A stretch of 51,748 nt of DNA from a virus. This document shows positions 31,784-38,956 of this stretch, piece after piece. The notes beneath the pieces are model-generated. The model was not told where the DNA came from, ran no database searches, and saw nothing but the letters and a program-made list of their open reading frames with translations. The stretch's first letter is position 1; each line of letters starts with the position of its first letter. The position numbers and the translations under genes were made by a program. Where the stretch lies: positions 1 through 51,748 of IMG/VR virus record IMGVR_UViG_3300021420_000007, one strand, 5' to 3'.

Positions 31784-32172
31784 CCGCGAGTGAAAGCAAC
31801 GTACAATCACGAGTCAGACTGCGGGCGGCCGATTTCTTCATGCGCCTATGGCGCAACAATCGCGGCGCATTCCAAGATATTACGGGACGACTCGTACGGT
31901 ATGGCCTTGCCAACGATAGCAAGGAACTCGGTAAGCGGCTCAGGACACATGACTTAATTGGCTGGCGTCGTGTTACGATCACCCCCGAGATGGTGGGCAA
32001 GGTTATAGCACAATTCGCTAGCATCGAGTGTAAACCTGAAGGATGGGCGCCGCCCAGACCCGGACCGACTGAGGCTTACGAGCATTACAAAGGCCAGTTA
32101 AATTGGCGTGATTTAGTCAACCGGGAGGGCGGTTATTCAATGTTTGTTACTGATCCCTCGCAATTAACTTGA
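31780..32172 (+). CDS. VRR-NUC domain nuclease
   Basis: A 130-aa protein from ATG 31780, which overlaps the previous stop (ATGA). 'LWRNNRGAFQDITGRLVRYG', 'THDLIGWRRVTITPEMVGKV' and 'FASIECKPEGW' are the VRR-NUC pattern, with Asp, Glu and Lys of the PD-(D/E)XK core in 'HDLIG' and 'IECK'. VRR-NUC phage proteins act in DNA repair or recombination, possibly on Holliday junctions. No Shine-Dalgarno is needed in this coupled start. Confidence 0.78.
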   Translation: MTASESNVQSRVRLRAADFFMRLWRNNRGAFQDITGRLVRYGLANDSKELGKRLRTHDLIGWRRVTITPEMVGKVIAQFASIECKPEGWAPPRPGPTEAYEHYKGQLNWRDLVNREGGYSMFVTDPSQLT

Positions 32173-32197
32173 CACTCGTGGCATACTACGATGCCAC
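32169..32197 (+). promoter_or_regulatory. -35 box with dyad and inverted repeat before the TetR-like gene
   Basis: TTGACA at 32169-32174 is part of the dyad-like TGACACTCGTGGCA (32170-32183). It overlaps a second inverted repeat, GTGGCAT (32178-32184) and ATGCCAC (32191-32197), with perfect 7-bp arms. No good -10 is seen at 16-18 nt. This looks like an operator, possibly for autoregulation by the following gene. Confidence 0.45.
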
Positions 32198-32213
32198 ATA
32201 GGAGTATTTTACC

Positions 32214-32504
32214 TTGGATAAGCAAACGATTTTAAACGCGGCCGTCAACCTGGCCGAAACCCGTGGATACCTTGGCGTATTCAAACGCAATGTTGCGCTC
32301 ATGCTCGGCTGCGGTATGGGTACCGTGAACTATCATTGGGGCACGATGGATGCATTGCGCATTGCCATCGTTCACGAAGCCATACGGACCGGCAACCGAG
32401 CAATTGTGTTGCAGGCCGCAGCGCGTCGTGACCCGGTGTTGCATCACAAGCGATTGAGTCCAAATCTCCGGGTGAAACTGACGGCGCTAAACGTTACGTT
32501 GTGA
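32214..32504 (+). CDS. Small TetR-like HTH regulator
   Basis: A 96-aa protein from TTG 32214, with AGGAG 9 nt upstream. 'TILNAAVNLAETRGYLGVFK', 'VALMLGCGMGTVNYHWGTMD' and 'LRIAIVHEAI' follow the N-terminal DNA-binding domain of TetR regulators. There is no ligand-binding C-terminal domain. It is the only transcription regulator recognised in the genome. Dyads in its own upstream region and at several other promoters are candidate targets. It overlaps the next gene by 4 nt. Confidence 0.65.
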   Translation: MDKQTILNAAVNLAETRGYLGVFKRNVALMLGCGMGTVNYHWGTMDALRIAIVHEAIRTGNRAIVLQAAARRDPVLHHKRLSPNLRVKLTALNVTL

Positions 32505-32974
32505 ACCCGCTGTATGAGGCGCTGGCCTCACGGCGGATGTTCGTATTGTACAAGCTCGTACCGCTAGCTAGTGGCGGAACGGACAAAGTGCCTATAAACC
32601 CCGCTACCGGCGAAAACTCTAACGCACAAGATTCCGCGACGTGGATGTTATCCGCCGTTGCTGTGGGATATGCGGCGCTCTACGGCACAGGCTATGGTGT
32701 AGGTATCGTCATACACGAAGGTAGCCAATTGTTCTGCGTGGACATTGATGGTGCCGTGGCGGTCGACGGGACGCTGTCCGACATAGCGCGCAAACTCGTT
32801 GCTGAATTTGCCGGCTGTTATATCGAATGCAGTCAATCAGGCAAAGGGCTGCATATCATCGGCTCATATACGGGCGACCCACCAACACACGGAACCAAAA
32901 ACAAAGAACATCACATTGAACTTTATACATCAAAGCGTTTCATTGCACTGACCGGGAATCTCTACCGTGCATGA
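32501..32974 (+). CDS. Primase-polymerase-like N-terminal protein
   Basis: A 157-aa protein from GTG 32501. 'RRMFVLYKLVPLASGGTDKV' followed by 'PINPATG', 'LFCVDIDGAV', 'CYIECSQSGKGLHIIG' and 'HHIELYTSKRFIALTGNLY' are the pattern of the prim-pol N-terminal domain that precedes VapE/D5-type helicases in phage replicative primases. The acidic 'VDID' is the metal-binding pair. In many phages the two parts are one polypeptide; here the frame ends in TGA at 32974 and the helicase part starts at GTG 32967 in the +1 frame. Confidence 0.68.
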   Translation: MNPLYEALASRRMFVLYKLVPLASGGTDKVPINPATGENSNAQDSATWMLSAVAVGYAALYGTGYGVGIVIHEGSQLFCVDIDGAVAVDGTLSDIARKLVAEFAGCYIECSQSGKGLHIIGSYTGDPPTHGTKNKEHHIELYTSKRFIALTGNLYRA

Positions 32975-34790
32975 TGTGCTAAAGGATGTAACCGCGCAAT
33001 TGTGGGCGACTGCGTTTTCATATTTTCGTAAGGCAGCGACTGACACGCCTGTCGAATGGACAACAATCGATGATCCGGCTTGCACTATCACGGGGTCTGA
33101 CGATGAGCGCATTGCGTATGGCCTGAAAATGAAATCGATGGCTGCCAAGCTCGGCAGCGGCAAAGCTACTTTCGCAGACTTGTGGAATTGCAACATTGAA
33201 ATATTGGCTCGCACATGGCCAGGGAATGATGGTAATGTCTACGATGCATCTAGCGCGGATCAAGCCCTTGCTAACGGGTTGGCTTATCTGTTTGCCAACA
33301 ATGGCGACACTGTTTTGCGTGTCATGCTTGAGCACCCCGGTTGCCAGTTACGTCGAGAAAAATGGAATCGGCCCGATTATCTCCGCGGCCGCACCATACC
33401 CAAAGCCTTGGCGCTCGTCAAACGATGGCCGGCGAAACGTTCCCGCTCAAGTCTCACGGCAGTTCCCGCGGTCGCCCCACATCCCCCCACGACAGTCGAA
33501 ACACGGCCACAATTCACACAAACACAGCCGAACATTCCGACCGCGGAAATTGTATCGCTAGTACCGCTAGCGCCAATGGCCATGCCTGTACCGGCGTTGC
33601 CGTCAATGATGACGAATGCCAAAGACAAGTACGATGCATGTCTAGATTACGTTGAACGCACATTGGAATCTGATGGTCTTTTGTCGTTCGACACATTCCG
33701 CGGGACTGTGATGATTCAACGCGGCATTGTGCGTCAGCCAATGACTGATACCGATATGATAAATATGCGATTGCAATTCGAGCGAGAAAAAAACTTTGCT
33801 TCAATCAGCAAGGAACTCATGCGCGATGCGTGTCAGTTAGTCGCCGAACGACGCCAGTTTGATAGCGGTATCGAATGGCTAGATGCCCAAATATGGGATG
33901 GAACGCCGCGAGTCGACACATTTATGGCCACGCATTTCGGCGCTACAGATGACGAATATACGCGGGCCGTCGGCCGTTACATGTGGACGGGTCTAGCCGG
34001 CCGTATGTACGAGCCAGGCTGCCAACTCGATATGGTCGTGGCTTTACAATCCAAACAAGGGACGGGAAAATCAACTGGTCTTAAGGCATTGGCGCCTGAT
34101 CCTGAATATTTCACGGATGGTCTGTCGTTACACGAGGACAACGACAATTTTAAACGTCTGATGCGCGGCAAAGTCATCGTTGAGATTGCCGAACTTGCAG
34201 GCCTGAGCAAAGGCGACATAAATGTCGTCAAGCGGGCAATCACTCGCACTACTGAGAAATGGATCGAGAAATACCAAACAAAAGAAACCTCTTACCCTAG
34301 GCGCTGCATGCTATTCGCGTCGACCAATGAACAAGAATTTTTGCCGCCCGATGAGACAGGACAGCGTCGTTGGCTCCCAGTCGTCATAACTGAAATTAAT
34401 CGACCCCTCGTAGTCGCTGATCGAGCGCAATTATGGGCCGAAGGCGCGGCGATTTGGAAGGCAGCGGGCATTGCCTACGCCGAAGCTGAACGCCTGGCCG
34501 CGGGCCGTCACAAAGTGCATGAAGTGACCGATTTGTGGATCACGAGAATAGGCGAATGGCTGACAGTGGCGCCGGCTAGCGGCGAACCGCCATATTTGCG
34601 TGCTTTAGCGATTTCTGAAGTCCTAGAAGGGGCGTTACGCATGCAACCCTCGCACATGGATGCCAAAGCGGGACAACGCGCTGGGCGTGTCCTGCGTCAG
34701 CTAGGATACATATCCAAGAACGTCAAAATTAACGGTCGTATGGTCAAACGTTGGACACTCGATGTACCGCCGCCTCCGCCGAGGGTCTAG
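32967..34790 (+). CDS. VapE-type helicase of the primase-helicase pair
   Basis: A 607-aa protein from GTG 32967. The ATPase core starts near residue 270: 'FDSGIEWLDAQIWDGTPRVD', then the Walker A 'SKQGTGKST' at ~362-370, 'EIAELAGLSKGDINVVKRAI' with the Walker B-like acidic pair, 'RRCMLFASTNEQEFLPPDET' and 'GQRRWLPV'. This is the virulence-associated E / D5-like superfamily III helicase pattern. The first 110 residues continue the primase pattern, and residues 170-210 are a Pro/Thr-rich linker. It probably acts with the upstream prim-pol as the replicative primase-helicase. Its stop overlaps the stop of the convergent gene. Confidence 0.82.
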   Translation: MHDVLKDVTAQLWATAFSYFRKAATDTPVEWTTIDDPACTITGSDDERIAYGLKMKSMAAKLGSGKATFADLWNCNIEILARTWPGNDGNVYDASSADQALANGLAYLFANNGDTVLRVMLEHPGCQLRREKWNRPDYLRGRTIPKALALVKRWPAKRSRSSLTAVPAVAPHPPTTVETRPQFTQTQPNIPTAEIVSLVPLAPMAMPVPALPSMMTNAKDKYDACLDYVERTLESDGLLSFDTFRGTVMIQRGIVRQPMTDTDMINMRLQFEREKNFASISKELMRDACQLVAERRQFDSGIEWLDAQIWDGTPRVDTFMATHFGATDDEYTRAVGRYMWTGLAGRMYEPGCQLDMVVALQSKQGTGKSTGLKALAPDPEYFTDGLSLHEDNDNFKRLMRGKVIVEIAELAGLSKGDINVVKRAITRTTEKWIEKYQTKETSYPRRCMLFASTNEQEFLPPDETGQRRWLPVVITEINRPLVVADRAQLWAEGAAIWKAAGIAYAEAERLAAGRHKVHEVTDLWITRIGEWLTVAPASGEPPYLRALAISEVLEGALRMQPSHMDAKAGQRAGRVLRQLGYISKNVKINGRMVKRWTLDVPPPPPRV

Positions 34791-35023
34791 ACCCCGGCGC
34801 GGTCATCGGGCACAATTTCGCGGCCGAGTGTCACAATGAAATCGCGTAGCAAAAAAGCAGCGTGTCCGTTCTGCATGTTGAGATAAGCAGCTAGATCTTT
34901 AGGCAGCCGGCCACGGGGGAAGAACCATAGCCGGTCGCCAGCAAGATCCACGAGGGCAACGACGCCGCTTTCACGGACTAGGTCATTGACTTGGCGGCCG
35001 GTCGTTTGGGTAGTCATGTTCAA
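34787..35023 (-). CDS. Small protein, unknown
   Basis: A 78-aa protein; ATG 35017 is an equally possible start. 'VNDLVRESGVVALVDLAGD' and 'RLWFFPRGRLPKDLAAYL' suggest an alpha/beta fold. It is the last gene of the leftward small-gene cassette and overlaps the convergent VapE gene end by 4 nt, with no terminator between. Confidence 0.5.
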   Translation of the reverse strand: MNMTTQTTGRQVNDLVRESGVVALVDLAGDRLWFFPRGRLPKDLAAYLNMQNGHAAFLLRDFIVTLGREIVPDDRAGV

Positions 35024-35162
35024 GCTGTCTAGTTCCTCGTCTCAGCGTGGCACAGACGGCAGCGATTAAGCAAATGTAGGCGAGTGCAGAGAGAACTATT
35101 ATTGTCAACAAGACGTATACCCCTATTGTGATGCACGTCTCAATTATCGGCTGGACTGACAT
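34983..35162 (-). CDS. Small membrane protein
   Basis: A 59-aa protein from ATG 35162. It has one long hydrophobic segment ('IGVYVLLTIIVLSALAYICL'), then an Arg-rich and acidic tail. The ATG lies 5 nt after the stop of the upstream gene, between the -35 and -10 boxes of a promoter candidate, so this gene would be expressed only from upstream promoters. Confidence 0.5.
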   Translation of the reverse strand: MSVQPIIETCITIGVYVLLTIIVLSALAYICLIAAVCATLRRGTRQLEHDYPNDRPPSQ

Positions 35163-35171
35163 TCGTGTCAA
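35143..35171 (-). promoter_or_regulatory. Strong sigma70-like promoter with dyad at -35
   Basis: Minus strand TTGACA (35171-35166), 17-nt spacer, GATAAT (35148-35143). The -35 overlaps the dyad TGACACGAATGTCA (35170-35157). It lies at the start of the 59-aa membrane gene, so it would drive the gene at 34787-35023 or a shorter product. Confidence 0.5.
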
Positions 35172-35401
35172 GTTACGAATCCATTGCGCCGATTGTAAGC
35201 GCGCACGGCGCGACGCTTTGAATACTCGGCGTCGCATAAAGTGCAATGACATGCGCTGAGTATACCCATTGCGGAACGTTTGGCGTATTTAGGCGCGTGC
35301 TGTCGTGCAGCACCATTCCAGGATCGCAATGTACCGCAATAAGGATACACGAGCCGTTTGCATGCATCACAGATAGCGGCAAGTCGATTGGTTTGGCTCA
35401 T
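35168..35401 (-). CDS. Small zinc-ribbon-like protein
   Basis: A 77-aa protein from ATG 35401, in an ATGA overlap with the upstream gene. 'CDAC' near residue 12 and 'CTLC' near 55, each followed by basic residues, suggest a zinc-binding ribbon. It is rich in Arg and Lys and may bind nucleic acid. No family name. Confidence 0.5.
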   Translation of the reverse strand: MSQTNRLAAICDACKRLVYPYCGTLRSWNGAARQHAPKYAKRSAMGILSACHCTLCDAEYSKRRAVRAYNRRNGFVT

Positions 35402-35592
35402 TTTAAATTCATCGTATGTTCGACATGTGAGCCCCAACCGGCGCGGAACCAATGCCAGGCATCCCATGTTGCCTCGCGTCCATACATTCGGCCGCGCATC
35501 CGTTCACGAAAAGCAGCGCGCATAGCTGGACGTGCCTCCCGCCAGGTTAATTGGAAGCGCAGTATCTGCGCGATAGGTGTTGAAAGTCTCAC
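35398..35592 (-). CDS. Small basic protein, unknown
   Basis: A 64-aa protein from GTG 35592, which overlaps the upstream stop (GTGA). Arg- and Trp-rich ('AAFRERMRGRMYGREATWDA', 'WHWFRAGWGSHVEH'). Coupled start and stop on both sides support it. No family is recognised. Confidence 0.45.
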   Translation of the reverse strand: MRLSTPIAQILRFQLTWREARPAMRAAFRERMRGRMYGREATWDAWHWFRAGWGSHVEHTMNLK

Positions 35593-35873
35593 CCAAGCAC
35601 CCGGCGCATAGCCGCGTACCAAGCATATTGTATATTCGCTGCGCGGCGAATTGCTACGCGCTCAGGGTCGCCGATAGCTATACCTTGCGCATGCATCGTG
35701 GCCACATAATCATTGACAATGGCGTCAAGCACATCGTCAGGCTTAGGTAAATGCAAGTCGTCGTATCGCTCAGGCTCAAACTCTTTCGGGATTGCTCGGC
35801 CGTCAGATAATTTGAAATATCCTTCAAATTCTGCCAGTACGGTAGCTTTTCCGACTATGTCGCCTATCTTCAT
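35589..35873 (-). CDS. Small conserved protein, unknown
   Basis: A 94-aa protein. The first 40 residues look like a small beta barrel ('MKIGDIVGKATVLAEFEGYF', 'KLSDGRAIP'), the rest is helical. The ATG overlaps the upstream stop (ATGA). No family is recognised. Confidence 0.5.
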   Translation of the reverse strand: MKIGDIVGKATVLAEFEGYFKLSDGRAIPKEFEPERYDDLHLPKPDDVLDAIVNDYVATMHAQGIAIGDPERVAIRRAANIQYAWYAAMRRVLG

Positions 35874-36067
35874 GATTGCGCACCCCGGGCCGCTTTGCGC
35901 GCTCGTTTGGTTTGAGCCGCTGCGATCCGCTCAGCTTCTTTAGGACTGCCGCGTTGCGCTCTGTCGGTGTGCAACCGATTGCCGCTGACAGCCGACGATG
36001 GGTTGCGAAACGCGCCCGAGGTAAATCCCATGAGCAGTGCGGCCGCCACATTGTGATTGATTTTCAT
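35870..36067 (-). CDS. Small basic protein, unknown
   Basis: A 65-aa protein from ATG 36067 (ATGA overlap with the upstream stop). It has a short hydrophobic start ('NVAAALLMGFTSGAF') and a Lys/Arg/Ala-rich helical C-terminus. No family is recognised. Confidence 0.45.
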   Translation of the reverse strand: MKINHNVAAALLMGFTSGAFRNPSSAVSGNRLHTDRAQRGSPKEAERIAAAQTKRARKAARGAQS

Positions 36068-36288
36068 GCGTCCACTGTATTGCTGCGCGAAGAATGTTCC
36101 CACGTGCTCAATGCTGATGCGAGCATGCCGCACAATGCCGCGGCGCGTAGTTCATTGGCGGCTGATGCCAAACGCTGATCGCTGCCGCGTTGCCATACTT
36201 CCCATATGACAGAATTGTCAGACAGAACGTTTTTCTTGATTGAGAACACAGGATTGTACGAGATATTACTGGGCATCTGTGCTGACAT
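36064..36288 (-). CDS. Small protein, unknown
   Basis: A 74-aa protein from ATG 36288, with an AGGAG site at the right distance. 'NPVFSIKKNVLSDNSVIWEV' is beta-like, followed by an Ala/Leu-rich helix. No family is recognised. Confidence 0.5.
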   Translation of the reverse strand: MSAQMPSNISYNPVFSIKKNVLSDNSVIWEVWQRGSDQRLASAANELRAAALCGMLASALSTWEHSSRSNTVDA

Positions 36289-36296
36289 AAATGCTC

Positions 36297-36407
36297 CTAT
36301 AACCAAATGAAGAGAAGAATAACGAGGACGCCGCCGAGTGCCCATGTCTGCGAGCGCATGATGGATTCGCGCTGATGACGGTTGCCAAGGGTGCTTGCGG
36401 TAATCAT
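36297..36407 (-). CDS. Membrane peptide, 36 aa
   Basis: A 36-codon gene with an AGAGG ribosome site and an ATGA overlap with the upstream gene. The N-terminal 20 residues are polar and basic; the rest ('TWALGGVLVILLFIWL') is one membrane segment ending at the C-terminus. Function unknown. Confidence 0.5.
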   Translation of the reverse strand: MITASTLGNRHQRESIMRSQTWALGGVLVILLFIWL

Positions 36408-36511
36408 GTGAACCTCTGTGTCTCACGGAGCCGTGCCCGAGCAGCGGCGAAGTGCTTAGCATACCGGTAGGGCTGGATGTTTGAAAGCAACCAACGAATG
36501 ACGGTTTTCAT
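36404..36511 (-). CDS. Small basic protein, 35 aa, leaderless start candidate
   Basis: A 35-aa protein ('MKTVIRWLLSNIQPYRYAKH' then an Arg-rich helix). The ATG at 36511 has no Shine-Dalgarno sequence and lies exactly 7 nt after a -10 hexamer (36524-36519). ATG 36520 is a possible alternative but overlaps the -10. Its stop overlaps the next ATG. Confidence 0.45.
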   Translation of the reverse strand: MKTVIRWLLSNIQPYRYAKHFAAARARLRETQRFT

Positions 36512-36518
36512 GAGACGC

Positions 36519-36547
36519 ATTCTGGCGCCAACTGACAGATGTGTCAA
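36519..36547 (-). promoter_or_regulatory. Promoter with dyad at -35, leaderless type
   Basis: Minus strand TTGACA (36547-36542), 17-nt spacer, CAGAAT (36524-36519), then 7 nt to ATG 36511. The dyad is TGACACATCTGTCA (36546-36533). The 7 nt before the ATG (GCGTCTC) recur before the ATG at 48623. Confidence 0.5.
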
Positions 36548-36726
36548 GGTCGTTTTTGTGACTCAGTCGGCAGTTTCGGCATGTGAAATGTCAATATGTT
36601 AAGGTGAAACGTCTCAAGCCGGCGCTGATGGCCGAACTCGATACAGCCTTGTAATCCTGCACGTGCTACGAGGCAGCCGACACGGCCATCAGGCACTTGT
36701 ACTAATTGAGGATTAACCGTTACCAC
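36544..36726 (-). CDS. Small protein, unknown
   Basis: A 60-aa protein with beta-like 'VTVNPQLVQVPDGRVGCLVA' and a His/Leu-rich second half. It overlaps the upstream gene by 14 nt and its stop overlaps the -35 of the promoter at 36519-36547. No family is recognised. Confidence 0.4.
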   Translation of the reverse strand: MVTVNPQLVQVPDGRVGCLVARAGLQGCIEFGHQRRLETFHLNILTFHMPKLPTESQKRP

Positions 36727-36904
36727 GCTGGCCGGCCGCCGTCGAGCAATTGAAACGCTTGTATGCGATGAACTTCAGTGCCTCAAACGCATCCGCAAAC
36801 GTGGCTACCCACACTTGTCCATCAGCGCCGCCCGTCACGACTTCCTCACCCTCGCATACGTGCGTCGCTATCAATGTCATAGGCGATACGCGCTCTACAG
36901 TCAT
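36713..36904 (-). CDS. Small protein, unknown
   Basis: A 63-aa protein from ATG 36904, in an ATGA overlap with the upstream 30-aa gene. 'EEVVTGGADGQVWVATFADA' then 'FEALKFIAYKRF' suggests a small alpha/beta fold. No family is recognised. Confidence 0.45.
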   Translation of the reverse strand: MTVERVSPMTLIATHVCEGEEVVTGGADGQVWVATFADAFEALKFIAYKRFNCSTAAGQRGNG

Positions 36905-36993
36905 TGCGCGAGCATCGATGCTACGCACATGAGGAACACACCGAGGCCGAGAAACAACCCCAGCGCTAGCATCGTCAAGAGTAGATATTTCAT
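36901..36993 (-). CDS. Membrane peptide, 30 aa
   Basis: A 30-codon gene with an AGAGG site before the ATG and ATGA overlaps at both ends. Almost the whole product ('LLLTMLALGLFLGLGVFLMC') is one membrane segment. Tiny and hydrophobic; function unknown. Confidence 0.5.
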   Translation of the reverse strand: MKYLLLTMLALGLFLGLGVFLMCVASMLAQ

Positions 36994-37196
36994 GTCTGAT
37001 ACCTCTTACCCCAACAGTAGATGAACACCGTGTTTCCGTCCGGTGTTGTCACGAATTCTTTGTATTGGTGCGGACAGTCCGCGGCCGGCGATTGGCCTTG
37101 ACCATGATTGCCAGTCGGCGAACGGGTAGGCAGTGAGTGCAGAGGCACGCTTGCACAGCCGGTCAAAGCGAAGGCGATAATGGCGCACCATTTCAT
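36990..37196 (-). CDS. Small lipoprotein
   Basis: A 68-aa protein from ATG 37196 (ATGA overlap). The signal 'MKWCAIIAFALTGC' ends in the lipobox L-T-G-C, so Cys14 is probably lipidated. The mature part has two further Cys and 'FVTTPDGNTVFIYCWG'. A phage lipoprotein outside the lysis cassette may act in superinfection exclusion or receptor masking; that is inference only. Confidence 0.6.
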   Translation of the reverse strand: MKWCAIIAFALTGCASVPLHSLPTRSPTGNHGQGQSPAADCPHQYKEFVTTPDGNTVFIYCWGKRYQT

Positions 37197-37378
37197 GTGA
37201 GTTCCTTGATCAATATCTCGTCGGGGTCTGTACGTTCCTCGCGCGGCACACTCAGCACTTTGTTTGTGTTGTTGCGCACAGCGAACATAAGCCGACACAT
37301 CTTGCAATCAGTGCTTGGACTGATCTTTGCTTGGTAGTTCGGATGCTTCGGACATTGAATCGTGATAGTGAAACTCAT
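37193..37378 (-). CDS. Small zinc-binding protein
   Basis: A 61-aa protein with 'CPKHPNYQAKISPSTDCKMC': Cys-x2-His plus Cys-x2-Cys, a zinc-ribbon pattern seen in unnamed phage proteins. ATGA overlaps on both sides. Function unknown. Confidence 0.6.
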   Translation of the reverse strand: MSFTITIQCPKHPNYQAKISPSTDCKMCRLMFAVRNNTNKVLSVPREERTDPDEILIKELT

Positions 37379-37608
37379 ACTATCCCCAACGAATTGAGCG
37401 GATAAGTAACTGCGGATAGCGGGCCGATTGTGACTGTGACAATATCTGACACGCGTATCATACGCTCAGGCTGCCGGCCGCCACGTCTCGCATACTGACG
37501 CTTGTATCGACGGCGGCAAATCTCTTTACGCTCGGCCCGCGCAATATCGCGTGCATCATTGAGGGCTGATAGATCAGCCGGTGTTAAGTTGACATTCGTA
37601 TCAGTCAT
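37375..37608 (-). CDS. Small basic protein, unknown
   Basis: A 77-aa protein from ATG 37608 (ATGA overlap with DUF1643). A helical, Arg-rich middle ('ARAERKEICRRRYKRQYARR') is followed by a beta-like end. Possibly nucleic-acid binding. No family is recognised. Confidence 0.5.
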   Translation of the reverse strand: MTDTNVNLTPADLSALNDARDIARAERKEICRRRYKRQYARRGGRQPERMIRVSDIVTVTIGPLSAVTYPLNSLGIV

Positions 37609-38120
37609 GGCATGCGCCTCGGATATAATAAATTGCCTGGCAAATACAGCGGATGTGAAGGCTCTCCGCCCCGCGTGAGCATCAAATAGTAGCGCGTCGC
37701 GTTCTGAATGATGTCGGGCACGGGATCGATACGATTGCCGCCCCATGCGCAGACGAACATCCGCATAGTAGACAGTCCGAGCCATTGCTCGATGTGATAT
37801 TCGTTCTGGGGGCCGGCACGATAGTCAGCATCGAGCTTACGTAGTTCAGCCGGGTTGGTCGCCCGATATGCGTAGAGATTGACGACGATGGCGCGGCCAA
37901 ATCCCCACGAGTCAGAGAAACCCACCACGCGACGCAACGTCGGGTCGTCTATATGCGCGTCCGCCGTACTCGGATTCAACATGCACCACAGTACATAAGG
38001 ACTGTTGGCATCCGCACCCGACCAACGACGTTCCAGCCAGTAACGATATGTGCCGCCCGGGCTGATCAGCGCGTCGCGGTATTCGATGTCAGGAAGCGGG
38101 AACGGACGACTACGGATCAT
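37605..38120 (-). CDS. DUF1643 protein
   Basis: A 171-aa protein. 'YRYWLERRW', 'YVLWCMLNPSTADAHIDDPT', 'GFGRAIVVNLYAYRATNP' and 'VCAWGGN' are the DUF1643 pattern. The family occurs in bacteria and phages and has no established activity. It overlaps both neighbours by 4 nt. Confidence 0.8.
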   Translation of the reverse strand: MIRSRPFPLPDIEYRDALISPGGTYRYWLERRWSGADANSPYVLWCMLNPSTADAHIDDPTLRRVVGFSDSWGFGRAIVVNLYAYRATNPAELRKLDADYRAGPQNEYHIEQWLGLSTMRMFVCAWGGNRIDPVPDIIQNATRYYLMLTRGGEPSHPLYLPGNLLYPRRMP

Positions 38121-38425
38121 GTGCGCGTACGTATGCGGTTGGTGCCAAACAATCCATTTTTAGCCGATGTGTAGCTCGGGGTCGCTGCACGCTCAGCACG
38201 TTTGGCTGCCGCACATTGACGCTGATATCGAGTTAACGCCTCATCAACACAGAGTGGAGGCACACCGCTCTTGAGCAACCGTACTACGCGCCCGAAATGC
38301 ACGCGGCTGCGAGCTTGAGAGCCAGTCTCATTGACATGACCACACGTAAGGCACTTCATATGAGCGTGCATTGTGTCCATGCCGCACGTAGGGCAGGGCT
38401 GACGACTAATATTGCGGATTCCCAT
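38117..38425 (-). CDS. Zinc-ribbon protein, leaderless start candidate
   Basis: A 102-aa protein from ATG 38425; an ATG at 38437 coincides with the -10 hexamer and is less likely. 'CPTCGMDTMHAHMKCLTCGH' is a clear two-CxxC zinc ribbon, followed by a basic helical part. The ATG has no Shine-Dalgarno sequence and is 7 nt after the -10. Confidence 0.55.
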   Translation of the reverse strand: MGIRNISRQPCPTCGMDTMHAHMKCLTCGHVNETGSQARSRVHFGRVVRLLKSGVPPLCVDEALTRYQRQCAAAKRAERAATPSYTSAKNGLFGTNRIRTRT

Positions 38426-38432
38426 GTCGCGC

Positions 38433-38460
38433 ACCATAGCATAGCTGACGCGAGTGTCAA
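38433..38460 (-). promoter_or_regulatory. Promoter with dyad at -35, leaderless type
   Basis: Minus strand TTGACA (38460-38455), 16-nt spacer, TATGGT (38438-38433), then 7 nt to ATG 38425. The dyad is TGACACTCGCGTCA (38459-38446). Confidence 0.5.
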
Positions 38461-38463
38461 TCT

Positions 38464-38544
38464 TTACTCGGCGGCCTCATCGTCAGGCCCATCATTAGGG
38501 CCACCGCGGCCGGGTCCGTAATCGTCGCTGTCGGGAGGGGGCAT
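38464..38544 (-). CDS. Acidic micropeptide, 26 aa
   Basis: A 26-codon gene with a strong TAGGAG site before the ATG. The product is Asp/Gly/Pro-rich ('MPPPDSDDYGPGRGGPNDGP' then six residues) and probably unstructured. The ribosome site is the main argument that it is translated. Confidence 0.4.
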   Translation of the reverse strand: MPPPDSDDYGPGRGGPNDGPDDEAAE

Positions 38545-38591
38545 GGCAATCTCCTAAGGGATGAAGCCATTATCCTCTCTGTCGCATCGCA

Positions 38592-38888
38592 TCATGTGGG
38601 CGATTTGACCCGCGTAGCAAGAAAAGCCGGGACACATTGAAATTGCAGGTAATTGAGCAACACGACTCGATCAGCCGCCGCCATATCTCCCGGGACTGTT
38701 ATGTCTAGCGCTAGGTTTCCGTTTCGCACGCGCCGAGGGGCCGGGTTCTTCGTGGGGTTGCAAGCGCAGCCTATACACTCGTCGTTTTTGACGTAGCGGC
38801 CTGACGTATGGCCTCGCGAGCAAGAGCTACCGTCATAGTAACGATGATTTCCCGCGGCTATGGCTTCGGATTTACTAAATAGTTCCAT
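38592..38888 (-). CDS. Treble-clef zinc protein, first gene of the leftward cassette
   Basis: A 98-aa protein. 'SEAIAAGNHRYYDGSSCSRG' with 'GHTSGRYVKNDECIGC' is a recurring phage zinc module (Cys-x2-Gly-His and Cys-x2-Cys), structurally akin to HNH treble clefs. An AAGGAG site precedes the ATG and a promoter candidate lies at 38916-38945. Function unknown. Confidence 0.6.
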   Translation of the reverse strand: MELFSKSEAIAAGNHRYYDGSSCSRGHTSGRYVKNDECIGCACNPTKNPAPRRVRNGNLALDITVPGDMAAADRVVLLNYLQFQCVPAFLATRVKSPT

Positions 38889-38915
38889 AATATACTCCTT
38901 AGTTAAACGCGGCTA

Positions 38916-38945
38916 ATTGTATCATAGTATCACTTAAATACTCAA
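38916..38945 (-). promoter_or_regulatory. Promoter of the leftward small-gene cassette
   Basis: Minus strand TTGAGT (38945-38940), 18-nt spacer, TACAAT (38921-38916), followed by a 27-nt leader with AAGGAG before ATG 38888. One arm of the 16-bp direct repeat covers the -10. Confidence 0.5.
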
Positions 38946-38956
38946 GATACTCTTCA

